Shown here in pieces: positions 23,598 to 25,374 of a stretch of DNA of 25,374 nucleotides. Below the pieces are notes generated by a model. The model saw nothing but the letters and a program-made list of their open reading frames with translations, was not told the DNA's origin and ran no database searches. Location of the stretch: NCBI GenBank assembly GCA_964524145.1, contig CAZGCA010000092.1:1-25374 (forward strand), written 5' to 3'. The stretch is from CAZGCA01 sp964524145 (lineage in GTDB: Bacteria > Hydrogenedentota > CAZGCA01). Position 1 is the first letter of the stretch. Each line of letters starts with the position of its first letter. A program made the position numbers and the translations under genes.

Positions 23598-24896
23598 ATG
23601 ATTGCACTGGAAAGAAGCCTGGTTGCGGTACTGTGTGCGGCATGCCTCGTTTCGCTTCTCGAGATGCGTGCCGGAGCCGAGGACGCCGCGCGAGCGGGGA
23701 GCTTCCTGCAGGCGGGTTCCGAGAACCTGGAGTGGTGGCGTGAGGCCCGGTTCGGCCTGTTCGTCCACTGGGGCCCCGTGAGCCTGAAGGGCACCGAGAT
23801 CGGGTGGTCGCGCGGCGGCGAACGTAGGGGGACGGGCGGCAAAGGTCCAATCCCCGTGGAGGTCTACGATAACCTCTACAAAGAGTTCAACCCCGTGAAG
23901 TTCGACGCCAACGAGTGGATCGCTATTGCAAAAGCCGCCGGTATGAAGTACCTGGTCTTCACCACCAAGCATCACGACGGGTTCTCGATGTTCGACAGCG
24001 CGTTGACTGAATACAACATAATGAACTCGCCGTTCAAACGCGACGTCGTCGCCGAGTTGGCGGAAGCGTGTCACGAGAGCGGGATCCGGCTCGGGTTCTA
24101 CTACTCGCCTCCCGACTGGTATCACCCGGACTACCGGACCGAGCACCACGCCCGGTACATCGAGTACCTCCACGGACAGATTCGCGAGCTGTGCACCAAC
24201 TACGGTCGCTTGGACATCATGTGGTTCGACGGGCTGGGCGGAAAGCCGGAGGACTGGGACTCGGAAAACCTCATCAAAATGGTGCGCACGCTGCAGCCTC
24301 ACATCATCATCAACAACCGCGCCGGGCTGCCCGCCGATTTCGATACGCCCGAACAAAAAGTCGGTGCGTTCCAGATCGACCGTCCGTGGGAATCCTGTAT
24401 CACCATCTGCCGGCAGTGGGCGTGGAAACCCAAAGACAAGATGAAATCGCTCGAAGAGTGCATTCACCTGCTGGTCAACTGTGTCGGGGGCGACGGCAAC
24501 CTGCTGCTCAACGTCGGCCCGATGCCTTCCGGAGAGATCGAACCGCGCCAGGTGGCTCGGCTGAAAGAGGTCGGCGCGTGGCTCAGACGGTACGGCGAAA
24601 GCATATACGGCACGTGTGGCGGGCCGTTCAAACCCGGCTCCTGGGGCGCCAGCACGCGCAAGGGCAACACGATCTACGTTCACGTCTTCGAGTGGAACGG
24701 GTCGAGCCTGACGCTGCCGTCGATCGACAAGAAGATAGTCTCGAGCAGGTTGTTGACCGGAGGAACCGTCGAGGTGAACCAGACGGATGACGGCATAACG
24801 GTCGCCGTCCCGTCAACGCACCAGCGCAAGATAGACACCATCGTCGAGTTGCAGCTCGACGGTCCCGCAGGCGAGATCTCCGCTCAGGACATATAA
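23598..24896 (+). CDS. Secreted alpha-L-fucosidase, glycoside hydrolase family 29
   Basis: 432 aa. Signal peptide at 1-28 (LVAVLCAACLVSLL, then AGAEDAARA). GH29 retaining fucosidases release alpha-linked L-fucose from glycans. Landmarks in order: WWREARFGLFVHWGPVS, YLVFTTKHHDGFSMFDS, IRLGFYYSPPDWYHPDY, the nucleophile motif IMWFDG with Asp211, and WESCITICRQWAWKP, LVNCVGGDGNLLLNVGP. The catalytic domain fills most of the protein, leaving only a short beta-rich C-terminus and no CBM. AAGGAGAA precedes the ATG. It starts 49 nt after the adaptor and could be co-transcribed with the exporter. The fucose product fits the FucI-like gene at 1189-2622. Galactosidase or other specificity within GH29 is not decided by sequence alone. 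Confidence 0.92.
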   Translation: MIALERSLVAVLCAACLVSLLEMRAGAEDAARAGSFLQAGSENLEWWREARFGLFVHWGPVSLKGTEIGWSRGGERRGTGGKGPIPVEVYDNLYKEFNPVKFDANEWIAIAKAAGMKYLVFTTKHHDGFSMFDSALTEYNIMNSPFKRDVVAELAEACHESGIRLGFYYSPPDWYHPDYRTEHHARYIEYLHGQIRELCTNYGRLDIMWFDGLGGKPEDWDSENLIKMVRTLQPHIIINNRAGLPADFDTPEQKVGAFQIDRPWESCITICRQWAWKPKDKMKSLEECIHLLVNCVGGDGNLLLNVGPMPSGEIEPRQVARLKEVGAWLRRYGESIYGTCGGPFKPGSWGASTRKGNTIYVHVFEWNGSSLTLPSIDKKIVSSRLLTGGTVEVNQTDDGITVAVPSTHQRKIDTIVELQLDGPAGEISAQDI

Positions 24897-24969
24897 ACTT
24901 CGCCCGCGGTGGGCATGAAGGTTGGCTGGAAAGGCAGTCTCCGATCAGGATATGTCGAACGGGGATATC

Positions 24970-24994
24970 CTCAATCGTTCAGCTAACGGTTGAG
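24970..24994 (+). other. Hairpin downstream of the fucosidase gene, terminator-like without U-tract
   Basis: CTCAATCGTT (24970-24979), loop CAGCT, AACGGTTGAG (24985-24994): a 10-bp stem with one G-U pair. No T-run follows, so intrinsic termination is doubtful. A second short stem, CCGGG/CCCGG, lies at 25014-25028. Confidence 0.3.
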
Positions 24995-25042
24995 TGGACG
25001 AGAGATCGAGCAGCCGGGAGTCGCCCGGAAGGTTTCTGCAAA

Positions 25043-25087
25043 GTCCCGTAGGGACGAACGATAATAGCCCAGGAATTCATTCCTGGG
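25043..25087 (+). repeat. REP-like hairpin pair, first instance
   Basis: GTCCC-GTA-GGGAC (25043-25055), then CCCAGGAA-TTCA-TTCCTGGG (25068-25087, 8-bp stem). The two motif types recur in the next 300 nt, in either orientation, which is typical of RAYT-type REP elements. No transposase-like gene is visible here. Confidence 0.65.
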
Positions 25088-25112
25088 ATCAAGCCCATAC
25101 CCCTACATATCG

Positions 25113-25177
25113 AGTCCCGTAGGGACGGCTGAAAGACTTTGACCTCAAGAACTGGGTTCAGCCGTCCCTACGGGACT
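25113..25177. repeat. 21-bp perfect inverted repeat built from two GTCCC/GGGAC elements
   Basis: 25113-25133 and 25157-25177 are exact reverse complements of 21 bp, separated by 23 nt. Each arm itself contains a GTCCC-nnn-GGGAC hairpin plus GGCTGAA/TTCAGCC. This is a head-to-head REP pair as in BIMEs. Confidence 0.7.
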
Positions 25178-25201
25178 GAAGGCCATTGCATCACACCGAT
25201 T

Positions 25202-25221
25202 CCCAGGAGTGAACTCCTGGG
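25202..25221 (+). repeat. CCCAGGAGT/ACTCCTGGG hairpin at the start of the tandem array
   Basis: 9-bp perfect stem with a 2-nt loop. Only its right arm is duplicated in the following tandem repeat copies; the left arm is not. Confidence 0.6.
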
Positions 25222-25374
25222 CTATTCTCAACCGTCCCTGCGGGACTTCGAGGTGTCGTTATAGCTTCGATCACAGTGAACTCCTGGGCTATTCTCAACC
25301 GTCCCTGCGGGACTTCGAGGTGTCGTTATAGCTTCGATCACAGTGAACTCCTGGGCTATTCTCAACCGTCCCTG
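25208..25374 (+). repeat. 67-bp perfect tandem direct repeat, about 2.5 copies, cut by the window end
   Basis: Unit beginning AGTGAACTCC and ending GCTTCGATCAC: copy 1 25208-25274, copy 2 25275-25341, both identical, and the first 33 nt of copy 3 at 25342-25374. Each full unit contains one GTCCCTGCGGGAC hairpin. The array may be longer beyond the window. Confidence 0.8.

Larger units (their letters stand above)
24897..25374. other. Non-coding, repeat-rich right end
   Basis: 478 nt without a supportable gene. It holds at least two families of short palindromes: GTCCC-nnn-GGGAC (25043-25055, 25114-25126, 25164-25176, 25234-25246, and again in the tandem copy at 25301-25313) and CCCAGGA...TCCTGGG (25068-25087, 25202-25221). 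It also holds a 21-bp inverted repeat and a 67-bp tandem repeat. This is the pattern of REP/BIME elements. Confidence 0.7.

Noticed and set aside
25208..25374. Regular repeat array considered as CRISPR
   Set aside because: Copies are directly adjacent and identical over the full 67-bp period, with no variable spacers; no cas genes are nearby.

Overview
The window is chromosomal bacterial DNA of moderately high G+C. The gene content points to a free-living, polysaccharide-degrading heterotroph of the Planctomycetota/Lentisphaerota/Hydrogenedentota type: a secreted DUF4838 protein, a GH29 fucosidase, an SGNH-hydrolase/TIM-barrel fusion, an ECF sigma remnant resembling planctomycete-type sigma factors, and many REP-like hairpins. 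This lineage call is inferred from gene families only; no rRNA or tRNA was seen.

Layout. (1) 196-5034, minus strand: a three-gene sugar block, DUF4838 secreted protein, then an L-fucose isomerase-like protein, then a divergent class II aldolase. A good sigma70-type promoter overlaps a 7-bp inverted repeat. (2) 5277-10059, plus strand: two pseudopilin genes, a PilX/GspK-like protein, a GspF platform protein and a terminator, then a second shorter GspF-like gene and a membrane-anchored parvulin. This is part of a type II secretion or type IV pilus-like assembly; no ATPase, secretin, major pseudopilin or prepilin peptidase lies in the window. (3) 10069-13465, plus strand: housekeeping genes galT, leuD, asd and truA. 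(4) 13557-14358, minus strand: a small accessory patch with an overlapping DUF4258/DUF2283 pair (toxin-antitoxin-like) and the 5' stub of an ECF sigma gene that keeps its ribosome-binding site. (5) 14568-18291, plus strand: HpcH/HpaI aldolase, SAM-dependent O-methyltransferase and secreted SGNH-TIM-barrel fusion, closely spaced behind one promoter. (6) 18534-24896, plus strand: NfeD-like membrane protein, then a tripartite-type exporter (ATPase, double-FtsX permease, lipoprotein-like adaptor) and a secreted GH29 alpha-L-fucosidase. (7) 24897-25374: non-coding and repeat-rich, with two families of short hairpins, a 21-bp inverted repeat and a perfect 67-bp tandem repeat running off the right edge.

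How it fits together. The fucosidase, the DUF4838 protein and the SGNH-TIM-barrel protein would act outside the cytoplasm on fucose-containing or acylated glycans. The FucI-like isomerase, the class II aldolase and the HpcH/HpaI aldolase are plausible cytoplasmic steps for released deoxysugars or sugar acids. The loci are scattered among housekeeping genes, and no SusC/SusD pair or sulfatase is present, so the link is functional inference rather than a classical polysaccharide utilisation locus.

No complete new system is proven here. The best candidates for novelty are the aldolase that lacks a conserved metal-ligand histidine, the SGNH-TIM-barrel fusion in its operon, the DUF4258/DUF2283 pair beside a decayed sigma gene, and the repeat field at the right end.
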